DNA from: Desmodesmus armatus
Lineage: Eukaryota > Chlorophyta > Chlorophyceae > Sphaeropleales > Scenedesmaceae
Direction of reading: 5' to 3'
Assembly (NCBI GenBank): GCA_007449985.2
Contig: VIIQ02000059.1
Span: forward strand, 1-64,000
Length of the DNA: 64,000 bases
Shown piece by piece: positions 63,591 to 64,000 of the stretch. The notes under the pieces are model-generated. The model saw only the letters and a program-made list of their open reading frames with translations. It had not been told where the DNA came from and made no database searches. The translations under genes and the position numbers were made by a program. Numbering within the stretch: position 1 is the stretch's first letter; every line of letters starts with the position of its first letter.

Positions 63591-64000
63591 CAACAGCTTA
63601 GTGTGAGCATAGCACACCGAGTGCATGCAGTTGCTGCAGGCCTGGTGCTGGCATTCATACAGCATGAACACAGCTGCCGGAGCCCTCATGCAGTACGGCA
63701 CATCTCCTTGCGCTAGCAGCAAATGCATGCGTCTGTGGTGGGGTTGAGGCAGCCTGTAAGCTTCAGCGTTACTGGAACACAGCACAACGCCACACCGTCT
63801 GCCTGCAACACTTAATGGTGGGCTGGTGTTTACCTTCTACTCAACCGCACTCAACAGAGCACAACACTAGCCATGCACTGCAGGCATGATGAAAACAGTG
63901 TCTGGCAAAGCACCACCATGCTCCTGCACCTGCAGGAGCACGTCGGGGCAGCCATGTGCTGAGCAAATGCTTTAGTCGCGTCCCACGTGTCACGACTAAG

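Overview
The window is nuclear DNA of a green alga, most likely a chlorophycean of the Chlamydomonas/Haematococcus type. The evidence is many short exons with GT..AG introns, a TGTAA element 3' of several genes (the green-algal polyadenylation signal), abundant (CTG)n/(CAG)n runs, and algal or plant-type mitochondrial and plastid-type protein families. The genus is an inference. The introns are full of G and C homopolymers, so single-base indels may be assembly errors.

Layout, left to right. 89-7829 (-): a BT1/FBT folate-biopterin transporter whose 3' end leaves the window. 7830-8590: divergent intergenic region. 8591-17835 (+): the developmentally regulated GTP-binding protein DRG1, complete, 14 coding exons, 369 aa. 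17836-19720: DRG1 3' region and a duplicated piece of the next gene. 19722-20600 (-): an unrecognised repeat protein. 20640-22860: non-coding, with two tandem repeats. 22871-31658 (-): a secreted/membrane copper type II monooxygenase (DBH/MOXD-like) with an N-terminal temptin-like domain, followed on the same strand by a multi-pass TLC-like membrane segment that may be its C-terminus. 31660-33620: mostly intergenic. 33623-48920 (+): the biotin-containing alpha subunit of methylcrotonoyl-CoA carboxylase, complete, 17 exons, about 751 aa. 51030-51565 (-): a complete 60-aa QCR9, a small subunit of mitochondrial complex III. 54311-54418 (-) and 54705-55138 (+): a divergent pair of small unrecognised genes, the first with a TATA box. 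55492-59713 (+): a divergent gene resembling the C-terminal half of oxysterol-binding-protein-related proteins. 60561-62372: weak coding candidates. 62980-64000 (+): the start of a helical-repeat gene running off the right edge.

The outstanding feature is not a single gene. In the four long genes most exons are accompanied by extra tandem copies of one of their ends. Copies of the donor end lie downstream of the real exon and copies of the acceptor end lie upstream. Most keep a usable splice site, and up to eight copies occur. Sense-strand poly-G runs follow donors, poly-C runs precede acceptors, and (CTG)n tracts often run directly into the acceptor CAG. The true mRNA has to be picked out of an array of near-identical decoy exon ends. 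The genes are otherwise unrelated housekeeping genes (folate/pterin transport, translation-associated GTPase, leucine catabolism, respiration) and do not form a pathway.
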